A DNA stretch of 64,000 bases. Source: ZC4RG20 sp963782445 (GTDB taxonomy: Bacteria; Pseudomonadota; Gammaproteobacteria; Steroidobacterales; Rariloculaceae). The translations under genes were made by a program, and so were the position numbers. Positions 17,094-25,846 of the stretch are shown piece after piece. The notes beneath the pieces are model-generated. The model ran no database searches and was not told the DNA's origin. It saw only the letters and a list, made by a program, of their open reading frames with translations. The stretch is taken from assembly GCA_963782445.1 (NCBI GenBank), contig CAWAJM010000001.1, positions 4,092,001 to 4,156,000 of the forward strand, read 5' to 3'. Position 1 is the first letter of the stretch. The number at the start of each line of letters is the position of its first letter.

Positions 17094-17864
17094 TCAGAAC
17101 GCGTCCTTGAGGGCGCGGGTCCTCGCGAACACTTCGACGTCGCTCGCCTCGGGCAGGCCGACGGTCTCGCGCAGGTTGCGGCTCGCGGGGCGCAGGAACG
17201 GATTCGTCGCCTTCTCGGCGGCCAGCGTCGTCGGTACGGTCGGCTGCTGCCGCGCGCGCAGCCGCTCGACCTCGGCGGCCCGCTCGACGAGCGCGGCATT
17301 GCCGGGCTCGACGCTGAGCGCGAAGCGCGCGTTGGCGGCCGTGTATTCGTGCGCGCAGTAGATCCGCGTGTCGTCCGGCCAGGCCAGGATCTTGCGCAGC
17401 GAGCCCCACATCTCGGCCGGACTGCCTTCGAACAGCCGCCCGCAGCCCATGGCGAACAGCGTGTCGCCAACGAAGGCGACGCGGTCCTCGCGCAGCAGGT
17501 AGACGATGTGGCCCCGCGTATGGCCCGGCGTCTCGAAGACCTCGACGGCGTGGCCGCCGAAGTCGAAGCGCTCCCCGTCCGCGACCTCGATATCGATGCC
17601 CGGAATGCGGCCGGCGTCGGCGCGCGGGCCGACGATGCGGCAACCCGTCGCGGCCTTGAGGGCCAGATTGCCGCCCGCATGATCGCCATGGTGGTGCGTA
17701 TTGAAGATGTAGGTCAGCGTCCAGCCCTTCTGCTCGAGCGCCTCCAGGATGGGGCCGGCCTCGGGCGTATCGACGGCGGCCGTGACGCCCGCAGCGGGGG
17801 CGTGCACGAGGAAACCGTAGTTGTCCTGAAGGCAGGGGAACATGTGGACTTCTACGCGGCTCAT
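17094..17864 (-). CDS. gloB: Hydroxyacylglutathione hydrolase (glyoxalase II)
   Basis: It hydrolyses S-lactoylglutathione to lactate and glutathione in methylglyoxal detoxification, in the cytoplasm. The 256-residue metallo-beta-lactamase-fold protein has the binuclear metal motif THHHGDHAGG, the His of GHTRGH, the bridging Asp in FVGDTLF and CAHEYTAANARFA. The C-terminal substrate-binding region (KATNPFLR) is typical. It is divergent from thrS, with 70 nt between the starts. Confidence 0.95.
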   Translation of the reverse strand: MSRVEVHMFPCLQDNYGFLVHAPAAGVTAAVDTPEAGPILEALEQKGWTLTYIFNTHHHGDHAGGNLALKAATGCRIVGPRADAGRIPGIDIEVADGERFDFGGHAVEVFETPGHTRGHIVYLLREDRVAFVGDTLFAMGCGRLFEGSPAEMWGSLRKILAWPDDTRIYCAHEYTAANARFALSVEPGNAALVERAAEVERLRARQQPTVPTTLAAEKATNPFLRPASRNLRETVGLPEASDVEVFARTRALKDAF

Positions 17865-17934
17865 GGGCGCTTGCCTCTGATATCGTCTCTTTCCTTATCG
17901 TACAATGCCCGGCCCGACGCGAGGCAAGCCATCC

Positions 17935-19848
17935 ATGCCGCTCATCACTCTTCCCGACGGTTCCGAGAAGCGCTTCGAAGGGCCCGTCGACGGGCTCGCC
18001 GTGGCTCGCAGCATCGGGGCCCGGCTCGAGAAGGACGCGGTCGCCGTGCGCATCGACGGGGTGCTGCGTGATCTCAGCGTGCCGATCGATGCCGACGTAC
18101 GCCTCGAGATCGTCACGCGCAACGAGCCCGCGGGGCTGGAGCTGCTGCGCCACGATGCCGCCCACGTCATGGCCGAGGCCGTCAAGGAGCTCTACCCGGA
18201 GACGCAGGTCACGATCGGCCCCGCCATCGAGGACGGCTTCTACTACGACTTCTCGCGTGCGGAACCCTTCACGCCCGAGGACCTCGAGCGCATCGAAGCC
18301 CGCATGCACGAGATCGTCGAGCGCGACGAGAGCATCACGCGCGAAGTCTGGGACCGCGACGAAGCCGTGGCCTTCTTTCGTAAGCTCGGCGAGCACTACA
18401 AGGCCGAGATCATCGCCGCGATTCCGCCGGGCGAGCCCATCAGCCTGTATCGGCAGGGGGATTTCGTCGACCTGTGCCGCGGCCCGCATCTGCCCTCCAC
18501 GGGGCGGCTCGGGCAGGCGTTCAAGCTCATGAAGCTCGCCGGCGCCTATTGGCGCGGCGACTCGCGCAACGAGATGCTGCAGCGCGTCTACGGCACGGCC
18601 TGGCCCGACCCGAAGCAGCTCAAGGGCTATCTGCAGCGCCTCGAGGAGGCGGAGCGCCGCGACCATCGCCGCCTCGGCCGGCAAATGGACCTGTTCCATT
18701 TCCAGGACGAGGCCGTCGGGGCCGTGTTCTGGCACCCGAAAGGCTGGACGCTGGTCCGCACGCTCGTCGAGTATCTGCGCGAGCGCCAGCTCGCGGCCGG
18801 CTACGCCGAGGTCAACACGCCGGAGCTCATGGACCGCTCGCTCTGGGAGGCGTCGGGCCACTGGGATACGTTCGGCGAGCACATGTTCACGAGCCGCACG
18901 GCCGACGAACGCGTGCTGGCCGTCAAGCCCATGAACTGCCCGGGACACGTGCAGATCTTCAACAGCGAGCTGCGCAGCTACCGGGATCTTCCGTTCCGCC
19001 TGGCCGAGTTCGGCAAGGTGCACCGCTACGAGCCCTCCGGCGCACTGCACGGTCTCATGCGCGTGCGGGCGTTTACGCAGGACGACGCGCACATCTTCTG
19101 CACGTTCGACCAGATCACGGCCGAAACGGGCGCCGTCTGCAACCTGCTGTTGGGGATCTATAAGGACTTCGGCTTCGACAACGTCATCGTCAAGTTCGCG
19201 GACCGGCCGCCGCGCCGCGTCGGTGACGACGCGGTCTGGGACCGGGCCGAGGGCGCGCTGCTCGAGGCCATGAACCACATGGGGCTCGAGTACACGCACA
19301 ACAAGGGCGAGGGCGCGTTCTACGGGCCGAAGATCGAGTTCGTGCTGCGCGACGCCATCGGCCGGGATTGGCAGTGCGGCACGCTGCAGGTGGACCTGAA
19401 CCTGCCGAACCGGCTCGGCGCGAGCTATATCGGCGAGGACGGCGACAAGCACACGCCCGTGCTGCTGCACCGGGCGATCTTCGGCTCGCTCGAGCGTTTC
19501 GTGGGCGTCCTCATCGAGCATTTCGCGGGCAACCTGCCGCTGTGGCTCGCGCCGACCCAGATCGTCGTCGCGACGATCACCTCCGACGCCGACGCGTATG
19601 CGCACGAGGCCGTCGCCGCCCTGCGGCGCGCGGGCCTGCGCGCCGCAGCGGACGTGCGCAACGAGAAGATCAACTACAAGGTGCGCGAGCACAGCCTCGC
19701 CAAGGTCCCGGTCATCGCGGCCGTCGGCCGCAACGAGGTCGCCGCGCGCAGCCTCTCGCTGCGGCGCCTCGGGGCCCAGCGGCAGGAGTCGTTCGCGCTC
19801 GAGACGGCCATCGAGGCGCTGCGGGACGAAGTACGCGCGCGGCGCTGA
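17935..19848 (+). CDS. thrS: Threonyl-tRNA synthetase
   Basis: It charges tRNA-Thr. The 637-residue enzyme has an N-terminal TGS domain (MPLITLPDGSEKRFEGP), the editing domain HDAAH motif and FYYDF, then the class II core with the zinc Cys in MNCPGHVQIF and motif 2 RYEPSGALHGLMRVR. The anticodon domain includes RNEKINYKVREHSLAKVP. ATG 17935 matches E. coli ThrRS and has GAGG upstream; the in-frame ATG at 17905 overlaps a likely -10 box (TACAAT, 17901-17906). By eye the sequence resembles alphaproteobacterial ThrRS more than enterobacterial, and infC-rpmI-rplT do not follow. Confidence 0.97.
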   Translation: MPLITLPDGSEKRFEGPVDGLAVARSIGARLEKDAVAVRIDGVLRDLSVPIDADVRLEIVTRNEPAGLELLRHDAAHVMAEAVKELYPETQVTIGPAIEDGFYYDFSRAEPFTPEDLERIEARMHEIVERDESITREVWDRDEAVAFFRKLGEHYKAEIIAAIPPGEPISLYRQGDFVDLCRGPHLPSTGRLGQAFKLMKLAGAYWRGDSRNEMLQRVYGTAWPDPKQLKGYLQRLEEAERRDHRRLGRQMDLFHFQDEAVGAVFWHPKGWTLVRTLVEYLRERQLAAGYAEVNTPELMDRSLWEASGHWDTFGEHMFTSRTADERVLAVKPMNCPGHVQIFNSELRSYRDLPFRLAEFGKVHRYEPSGALHGLMRVRAFTQDDAHIFCTFDQITAETGAVCNLLLGIYKDFGFDNVIVKFADRPPRRVGDDAVWDRAEGALLEAMNHMGLEYTHNKGEGAFYGPKIEFVLRDAIGRDWQCGTLQVDLNLPNRLGASYIGEDGDKHTPVLLHRAIFGSLERFVGVLIEHFAGNLPLWLAPTQIVVATITSDADAYAHEAVAALRRAGLRAAADVRNEKINYKVREHSLAKVPVIAAVGRNEVAARSLSLRRLGAQRQESFALETAIEALRDEVRARR

Positions 19849-19895
19849 CCGCGCCGCGGCGTGTCGACCGGATTGGCGAGGAGGAGAGCGGGACC

Positions 19896-20756
19896 ATGCG
19901 TTTGACGAGCTTCGAGCGGGACGGCCGCGCGAGTTTCGGGATCGTGACGGAAAGCGGCATCATCGACGCCGGAGCCCGCCTGAACGGCGAGTTCGCGGGC
20001 CTCAAGGACGTGCTCGCGGCAGGCGCCTCGAACCTGCTGCGCGGCATGGAAGGACTCCCCGTCGACTGTGCCCTCGAGGACGTGAGATTCCTGCCCGTGA
20101 TTCCGGACCCGGCCGCGAAGATTCTCTGCGTCGGCGTGAACTACCTGCCGCATATCGCCGAGATGGGCCGCGAGCGGCCCGACTACCCCGTGATATTCGT
20201 GCGCTTCGCGGACAGCCTCGTCGGCCACCTCGAGCCCATGGTCCGCCCCCGTGTCAGCGAGATGTACGACTACGAAGGCGAGCTCGCCGTCGTGATCGGG
20301 CGGCGTGCACGCCACGTGCCGCGGGCGGAGGCGCTCGCCTACGTCGCGGGCTACAGCTGCTTCGACGACGGCAGCGTGCGCGACTACCAGCGCCACGGGC
20401 CGCAGTGGACGGCCGGCAAGAACTTCCATGCGAGCGGCGCCTTCGGCCCCTGGCTCGTAACGGCCGACGAGCGGCCCGATCCGGCGGCGCTGCACCTGAC
20501 GACGCGTCTGAACGGCGACGTGGTGCAGGACGCGAGCGTCGGGGAGCTCTGCTTCGGCGTGCCCGAGCTCATCGAGTACTGCTCGACCTGGACGCAGCTC
20601 GAGCCCGGCAACGTCATCGTCACGGGCACGCCGGGCGGCGTCGGCGCGGGCCGCAAGCCGCCGCTGTGGCTCAAGCCCGACAACGTCGTCGAGGTCGACA
20701 TCGCCGGCGTCGGCACGCTGCGCAACACGATCGTCGATGAGCAGGGCGATCGCTAA
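19896..20756 (+). CDS. Fumarylacetoacetate hydrolase-family protein
   Basis: FAH-fold enzymes cleave or decarboxylate 3-acylpyruvates and related 2-oxo acids using a metal ion. The 286-residue protein has the catalytic-domain start ILCVGVNYLPHIAEMG, the metal ligands in YDYEGELAVVIG, and VRDYQRHGPQWTAGKNF plus VTGTPGGVGAGRKPP. GAGGAGGAG lies 9 nt upstream of ATG 19896. It starts 47 nt after thrS and overlaps the next gene by 20 nt. The exact substrate cannot be read; acylpyruvase or 2-hydroxyhepta-diene-dioate isomerase activities are options. Confidence 0.88.
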   Translation: MRLTSFERDGRASFGIVTESGIIDAGARLNGEFAGLKDVLAAGASNLLRGMEGLPVDCALEDVRFLPVIPDPAAKILCVGVNYLPHIAEMGRERPDYPVIFVRFADSLVGHLEPMVRPRVSEMYDYEGELAVVIGRRARHVPRAEALAYVAGYSCFDDGSVRDYQRHGPQWTAGKNFHASGAFGPWLVTADERPDPAALHLTTRLNGDVVQDASVGELCFGVPELIEYCSTWTQLEPGNVIVTGTPGGVGAGRKPPLWLKPDNVVEVDIAGVGTLRNTIVDEQGDR

Positions 20757-21396
20757 CCACGGACGCGGCCTCCCGGCGCCCCCGACGCGCGCCGCGCTGC
20801 TCCTCGCCGCCGTCGCCGCGCTCACGTGCGCGGCCGCCGCCCCGCCTCCCGCCGCCGGCGGGGGCACGGGGCCATCGGACCTCTCCTGGATCGACACGGC
20901 GGCGCTTGCCGCCGGCCGGGTCGTCGTGCGCTCGTCGCGGGCGGGGCCCATCGTCCATGTCGAGACCGCCGTGCTCGTGCGCGCGCCCGCCACGGCGATC
21001 TGGCGCGTGCTCACGGACTGCCGGGACGCCCCCGAATACGTGCCGAACGTCGTGAGCTGCGAGCCGATCAAGCGCATCGACAACGGCCGCGCCGAGCTCT
21101 TCAAGCAGACGGTTCGGCCGGCGTTCTTCCTGCCGCGCTTCGAGCACGTCTTCCGGCTCGACTATGAGCCGTATCGGCGCATCGACGAGCACGAGGTCAG
21201 CGGACCGCTCAAGCGCCTCGAGGGCACCTGGTGGCTGCTGCCGCGGCCCGGCGCCGCGATCCTGCTCGTCTACTCGCTCGAAGCCGACCCGGGCACCCCG
21301 GTGCCCCGGTTCGTCGTGAAGGCGTCGCTCAAACGGGACCTACCGAAGATCATCGCGGCCGTGCGCGACCGCGCCGAAGCCGCCGCCCGCGAATAA
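20737..21396 (+). CDS. Exported START/SRPBCC-fold protein
   Basis: The 219-residue protein opens with a signal-peptide-like segment (TRAALLLAAVAALTCAAAA, about 17-35). A polyketide-cyclase/dehydrase-like domain follows: VETAVLVRAPATAIWRVLTD, then YVPNVVSCEPIK and a C-terminal helix ASLKRDLPKIIAAVRDRAEA. SRPBCC folds bind hydrophobic ligands, and periplasmic members are often of unknown role. The start overlaps the upstream hydrolase gene by 20 nt, implying coupling. The ligand is not identifiable. Confidence 0.75.
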   Translation: MSRAIANHGRGLPAPPTRAALLLAAVAALTCAAAAPPPAAGGGTGPSDLSWIDTAALAAGRVVVRSSRAGPIVHVETAVLVRAPATAIWRVLTDCRDAPEYVPNVVSCEPIKRIDNGRAELFKQTVRPAFFLPRFEHVFRLDYEPYRRIDEHEVSGPLKRLEGTWWLLPRPGAAILLVYSLEADPGTPVPRFVVKASLKRDLPKIIAAVRDRAEAAARE

Positions 21397-21482
21397 GGCT
21401 GCATAGGCAAAACAATACGGGCTTTCCCCGCCTGTGATTTCGGTCACTGCCGGATAGCCGCGGACCTGCTACCGTCCCGGGC

Positions 21483-22799
21483 GTGGAAGCCCCGAACCGC
21501 CCACGCATTCTGATCTTGGAGCCCGACAGGAAGACCTGCGCGGCCGTGCGACGCTATGCCGTCAAAGGCTGTCACGGGTCTTCGGTCCAGTCGACCTCGG
21601 CGACGCTGGCGGACGCGCTCGAGGAAGGCATGCCGCTCGGCGGCTTCGACGTGGTGCTCGCGGGCGTCGACTTCACGCGGGACGCCGGCGGCCGAACGCT
21701 CGCGGCCGTCCGGGCCGTCGCGGCCGATCCGCGCGGCCCCGCGGTCATTCTGCTGACCCACGGCGGCAGCGAATACACGGCCGTCCAGGCCGTGAGGTCC
21801 GGCGCCTTCGACTGCATTCCCCGCAGCCTGCTCGGCCGCGAGCCCATACTCGCGGCCGTCCAGGCCGCACTGGACGGGCGCCGGTCCGCGGGCGGGGACC
21901 CGGAAGCGCCGAACCTGTTCGGCTACGACGTGCGACGCTGCCTCGCCCACAACGACAACGTCTCGGTCCACGTCGCCTTCAGCGCCGAGCGCGGCCGCGA
22001 GGTCGTGCTCAAAGTCCTGCATCGGGGCCGCGGGCCCCTGGCGCGCGACCGGAACTTCGAGCGCTTCGTGGACGAGTTCAAGCACCTCTACGACATCGAC
22101 GACCCGGCCGTGGCCGACATCTACGACTTTCGCGTCACGAGCGTCTACTGCTACATAGCCATGGAGTACTTTCCGGCCGGCCACCTGGGCCGCCGGCTCG
22201 CGGGCGCGCTCTCGCCGCAGGAGGCGCTGCTCATCGCCCGCGAGGTCGCGGACGCCCTGTCGATCATTCATGCCGCGGGCACGGTTCATCGGGACCTCAA
22301 GCCGGGCAACGTCATGCTGCGCGACGACGGCTCGCTCGCACTCATCGATTTCGGCCTTGCCCGCTCGAGCGGCAGTGCGGCCGACGACGCCGAGAAGGTC
22401 GCCGGCACGCCCTACTATATGAGCCCGGAACAGGCCCGCGGCGAGCCGACGGACGAGCGCACGGACCTCTATGCGCTCGGCGTCATGCTCTACCAGATGT
22501 TGAGCGGCGAGAAGCCGTACGCAGGCGCGACGGCAGAGGCGATTCTCGACCTGCACTGCTCCGCGCCGATCCCCCGGCTGCCCGCGGCGCTCGCGCGGTT
22601 TCAGCCGCTCGTCGACCGGCTGCTCGCCAAGGACATGGACCAGCGCTTCGCGAGCGCGCGCGAGCTGACGGAGGCGCTCGATGCGCTGTACGAGCGCGAG
22701 CAGCCTGCCGCTCAGGCGTTCGAGGAACTCGGAGAAGCTGCGGCCGGCGACGCGGTGCGCGTCGATGCCGCGCCTTCGCTGCTCGCAGGCTCCGCGTGA
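21483..22799 (+). CDS. Serine/threonine protein kinase with N-terminal pseudo-receiver
   Basis: A 438-residue protein starting at GTG 21483. Residues about 8-125 have the receiver fold (RILILEPDRK, AVILLTHGG) but the phosphoacceptor position in FDVVLAGVD is Gly and the conserved Lys is Arg (CIPRSL), so phosphotransfer is unlikely. Residues about 140-410 form a Hanks-type kinase: VVLKVLH with the ATP-site Lys at about 176, HRDLKPGN (268), DFGLA (289) and TPYYMSPEQARGE. Catalytic residues are intact. There is no transmembrane segment. Its 3' end overlaps the convergent ttcA gene by 88 bp. Confidence 0.9.
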   Translation: MEAPNRPRILILEPDRKTCAAVRRYAVKGCHGSSVQSTSATLADALEEGMPLGGFDVVLAGVDFTRDAGGRTLAAVRAVAADPRGPAVILLTHGGSEYTAVQAVRSGAFDCIPRSLLGREPILAAVQAALDGRRSAGGDPEAPNLFGYDVRRCLAHNDNVSVHVAFSAERGREVVLKVLHRGRGPLARDRNFERFVDEFKHLYDIDDPAVADIYDFRVTSVYCYIAMEYFPAGHLGRRLAGALSPQEALLIAREVADALSIIHAAGTVHRDLKPGNVMLRDDGSLALIDFGLARSSGSAADDAEKVAGTPYYMSPEQARGEPTDERTDLYALGVMLYQMLSGEKPYAGATAEAILDLHCSAPIPRLPAALARFQPLVDRLLAKDMDQRFASARELTEALDALYEREQPAAQAFEELGEAAAGDAVRVDAAPSLLAGSA

Positions 22800-23677
22800 G
22801 CGCCTGCCGAAGGCTCCGGGCGCGCCGCCGCGAGGCCTTCGAAATCGAACAGCGCCCGGTCCGCAAGATGCGAGGGCGTCACGTGCTGAAGGCTGCGAAA
22901 GAGCCGGTCCGTGCGGCCAGGGTCCTCGCGCTCCCACTCCGCGAGCATGCGCTTGATGCGCGCCCGCTGCAGGTTCTCCTGCGAGCCGCAGAGATTGCAT
23001 GGGATGATCGGGAACCGGCGGCCGCGCGCGTAGCGGGCGATGTCGCGCTCGGCGCAATACGCGAGCGGACGAATCAATACGTGGCGGCCATCGTCGCTGA
23101 CGAGCTTCGGCGGCATGGCTTTGAGCCGCCCGCCGTAGAACATATTGAGGAACAGTGTCTCGACGATGTCGTCGCGATGGTGTCCCAGCGCGATCTTCGT
23201 GGCCCCGATCTCATCGGCGACGCGGTACAAAATGCCGCGGCGGAGCCGCGAGCACAGCCCGCACATCGTCTTGCCGGCGGGAATCACGCGCGTCACCACC
23301 GAATAGGTGTCTTCGGTCACGATGCGGTGTTCGACCCCGAGGTCCTCGAGATAGCGCGGCAGCACGGCGGCCGGGAAGCCGGGCTGCTTCTGATCCAGGT
23401 TCACGGCCACGATGCCGAAGCGCACGGGCGCCCGCCGCTGGAGGCTCATGAGCATGTCGAGCAGCGTGAAGGAATCCTTACCCCCGGACAGGCACACCAT
23501 GACGCGGTCGCCGTCCTCGATCATGGAATAATCGACGATGGCGCGGCCGACCGCCCCGCGCAGCTCGGCCTGCAGCTTCGTCCACCGCCCCGAGCGCGGA
23601 CGCGCGCGCCGCGCCTCGTCCGGCCCACCGCTGCCGGGCGCTTCCCCGTCTCGTCCCTGTGCCTGCGCGGCTGTCAC
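22712..23677 (-). CDS. ttcA: tRNA 2-thiocytidine(32) synthetase TtcA
   Basis: TtcA thiolates C32 of tRNA using ATP and an iron-sulfur cluster. The PP-loop CLSGGKDSFTLLDMLMSL, the Cys pair in KTMCGLCSRLRRG, the third Cys in IIPCNLCGSQENLQR and LGHHRDDIVETLFLNMFYGG are all present. No ATG precedes the conserved region in a sensible position; GTG at 23677 gives 321 residues and is my choice. The C-terminus ends in an Ala/Ser/Pro-rich low-complexity tail of about 40 residues encoded largely antisense to the kinase gene. The gene is divergent from the histidine kinase gene. Confidence 0.93.
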   Translation of the reverse strand: MTAAQAQGRDGEAPGSGGPDEARRARPRSGRWTKLQAELRGAVGRAIVDYSMIEDGDRVMVCLSGGKDSFTLLDMLMSLQRRAPVRFGIVAVNLDQKQPGFPAAVLPRYLEDLGVEHRIVTEDTYSVVTRVIPAGKTMCGLCSRLRRGILYRVADEIGATKIALGHHRDDIVETLFLNMFYGGRLKAMPPKLVSDDGRHVLIRPLAYCAERDIARYARGRRFPIIPCNLCGSQENLQRARIKRMLAEWEREDPGRTDRLFRSLQHVTPSHLADRALFDFEGLAAARPEPSAGAHAEPASSEGAASTRTASPAAASPSSSNA

Positions 23678-23917
23678 TCGAAAATCCCGGATCTGCACCT
23701 GCCCGAACGGGCCGTGGCGCCCATGATAGCCCAGCGGCGCCGGCCGCGGGCAGCGGCCCCGGGCGCGGCGGCGGTCGGGACAGGCCGGTTTGGCGACATA
23801 AGGCGGTTTCTGTCTCGGTTCGGCGACCCGGCGTGCCGCTCTGTGAAGCCTATCACTGCACGAAGCGTCCGCTTTGCCTACCGTTGGCGTCCGCCCATTA
23901 CATAAACCCGACCGCAC

Positions 23918-25822
23918 ATGAAGCGCACTGCCATTTCGGGATTCCTGGCTGTCACGGCGCTCGCGATGCTCGTCGCCCTCGTCATGCGCTCGCGCTCTCT
24001 GCCGCTCGACGTGCATATCGCCGAGAACACGATCGGCACGGAGCTCGACCGCATCAATGACGACTTCGGGACGCTCGTGGCGACGCTGCAATCGTCCTGG
24101 GCGGACACGCAGTCACCGACGGACGGAGCGCGCGCGCTGAGCTCGCGGCTCGCAGCGAGCCCCGATCGGCTGCGCAAGCTCGTGGCGACGATTCCGGGCA
24201 ATTCCAGTCAGCGCAATCGGCTGCGCAACCGCATCGACGGGTTCTCGCAAACGATGAAGGCCGCGACGGATCTCACCACGGAGATCCTCAACGATCAGAC
24301 CGCCTACGTGCGCAGCGTCGATTACGTTCGCGACCGCGGCCCGAAGCTCATCCAGCAGATGCGCGACCTCAAGCTCAACGAGGAGGCCGCGAACACGTTT
24401 CAGCTCGTGATCGGTACGCTCGATTTCGCTTCGCCGAGCTCGACCGTCAAGCCGTCCGAGCTGCGCCGGCTCATGACGACGCTGCTCCGCGACCGCCACG
24501 TCGACGCGAACATGCCGAGCGAGGCGCAGCAGCTCGGGCAAGCCGTCGAGCGCGTCATCGACGGCAAGCCGAAGCTCGAGAGCAAGCTCCACGAGCTGGC
24601 GGCTACGCCGCTCGCGGCCTCGGCTGCGGCCCTGCGCTATGCGGCCGAGGACGTGTACCGCAGCGCTGTCAAGAGCCATGACCAGGCCCGGGTCATGCTC
24701 TCGATCTATGCGGTCGCGCTGCTGCTCGCAGTCGGCTTCGTCGCGCTCCGCCTGCAGGGGAGCTACCGCGAGATCAACCGCGCGAACATGGAGCTCGCCG
24801 CCCTCAACTCGTCGTTGGAGCAGCGCGTCACCGAACGCACGGAGGAGCTGGCCGGCGCGCTTCGGAACCTCAAGGAGTCCCAGGTCCAGCTCGTACAGGC
24901 GGAGAAGATGTCGTCGCTGGGTCAGCTCGTCGCCGGCATCAGCCACGAGATCAATACGCCGCTCCTGTACCTTTCGAACAATGCCGTGCTGATCCAGGAG
25001 CGCGTCGAGCTCGTGCAGCGGTTCATCGAGCGCAGCCGCAAGGCCTTCTCGCTGAACCCGGAAAAGTTTGCAGACCGCGCAGAGTTTCAGGCGAAGTTCG
25101 TGCAGGCGCTCAAGCACGTCAAGCACATGCTCGAGCACGAGGACCTCGCGGCCAACGTGCAGGAAGCCGCCGATCTCGCACGCGACAGCATTGAGGGGCT
25201 CGACGACCTCACGGAGATGGCGCAGAGCCTCAAGGACTTCAGCCGCCTCGACCGGGCGCCCATCGCCAGCTTCGACGTGAACTCCGGGCTCGACAAGACG
25301 CTCATGATCGCGCGCAACATCATCAAGCACAAAGCAGACGTGCGGAAGTTCTACGGGGACCTGCCGGAGATCGAGTGCTCGCCGTCGCAGATCAACCAGG
25401 TCTTCCTCAACATCATCACGAACGCCGCGCAAGCCATCGAGGATCACGGCGAGATCGTGATCACGACGAAGGTAGCCGACGCGAATCAAGTCGCGATCAG
25501 CATCGCGGACACGGGCTGCGGCATTCCCGAAGATATCCTCGACAAGATTCGCGATCCGTTCTTCACGACCAAGGAGGTCGGCACCGGGACGGGACTCGGC
25601 CTGTCGATCGTCGACGAAATTATCCGCAGCCACGACGGCGAGCTGCGCATCAGGTCCGAGGTGGGCAATGGCTCGGTGTTCACGGTGCTGCTGCCGATCA
25701 AGCGGCGCGCCGGGCACGACCCGTTCGCCGAGGACGATTCCGAGAGCGCCGGCGAGGAGGCGATGGCCGCGCCGGACGAGGCGGAGCCGCCCGAAGAGGA
25801 GGCGCTTGCCGAAGCCGTCTAG
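23918..25822 (+). CDS. Membrane sensor histidine kinase
   Basis: A 634-residue kinase: membrane helix at about 7-24, a helical periplasmic sensor region (about 30-255), a second helix (VMLSIYAVALLLAVGFVALR, about 260-280), a coiled coil (about 290-335), then the H box GISHEINTPLLYLSNN, N box NQVFLNIITNAAQAI, G1 DTGCGIP and G2 GTGLGLSIV. This is the HAMP-less, ThrB/HK4-like layout with an extended spacer between H and N boxes. The C-terminus is an acidic tail. The tandem-receiver gene starts 24 nt later, so the two are likely a cognate pair. The stimulus is unknown. Confidence 0.93.
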   Translation: MKRTAISGFLAVTALAMLVALVMRSRSLPLDVHIAENTIGTELDRINDDFGTLVATLQSSWADTQSPTDGARALSSRLAASPDRLRKLVATIPGNSSQRNRLRNRIDGFSQTMKAATDLTTEILNDQTAYVRSVDYVRDRGPKLIQQMRDLKLNEEAANTFQLVIGTLDFASPSSTVKPSELRRLMTTLLRDRHVDANMPSEAQQLGQAVERVIDGKPKLESKLHELAATPLAASAAALRYAAEDVYRSAVKSHDQARVMLSIYAVALLLAVGFVALRLQGSYREINRANMELAALNSSLEQRVTERTEELAGALRNLKESQVQLVQAEKMSSLGQLVAGISHEINTPLLYLSNNAVLIQERVELVQRFIERSRKAFSLNPEKFADRAEFQAKFVQALKHVKHMLEHEDLAANVQEAADLARDSIEGLDDLTEMAQSLKDFSRLDRAPIASFDVNSGLDKTLMIARNIIKHKADVRKFYGDLPEIECSPSQINQVFLNIITNAAQAIEDHGEIVITTKVADANQVAISIADTGCGIPEDILDKIRDPFFTTKEVGTGTGLGLSIVDEIIRSHDGELRIRSEVGNGSVFTVLLPIKRRAGHDPFAEDDSESAGEEAMAAPDEAEPPEEEALAEAV

Positions 25823-25846
25823 TACGTCTGAGGGGCGAAAGAGCCG

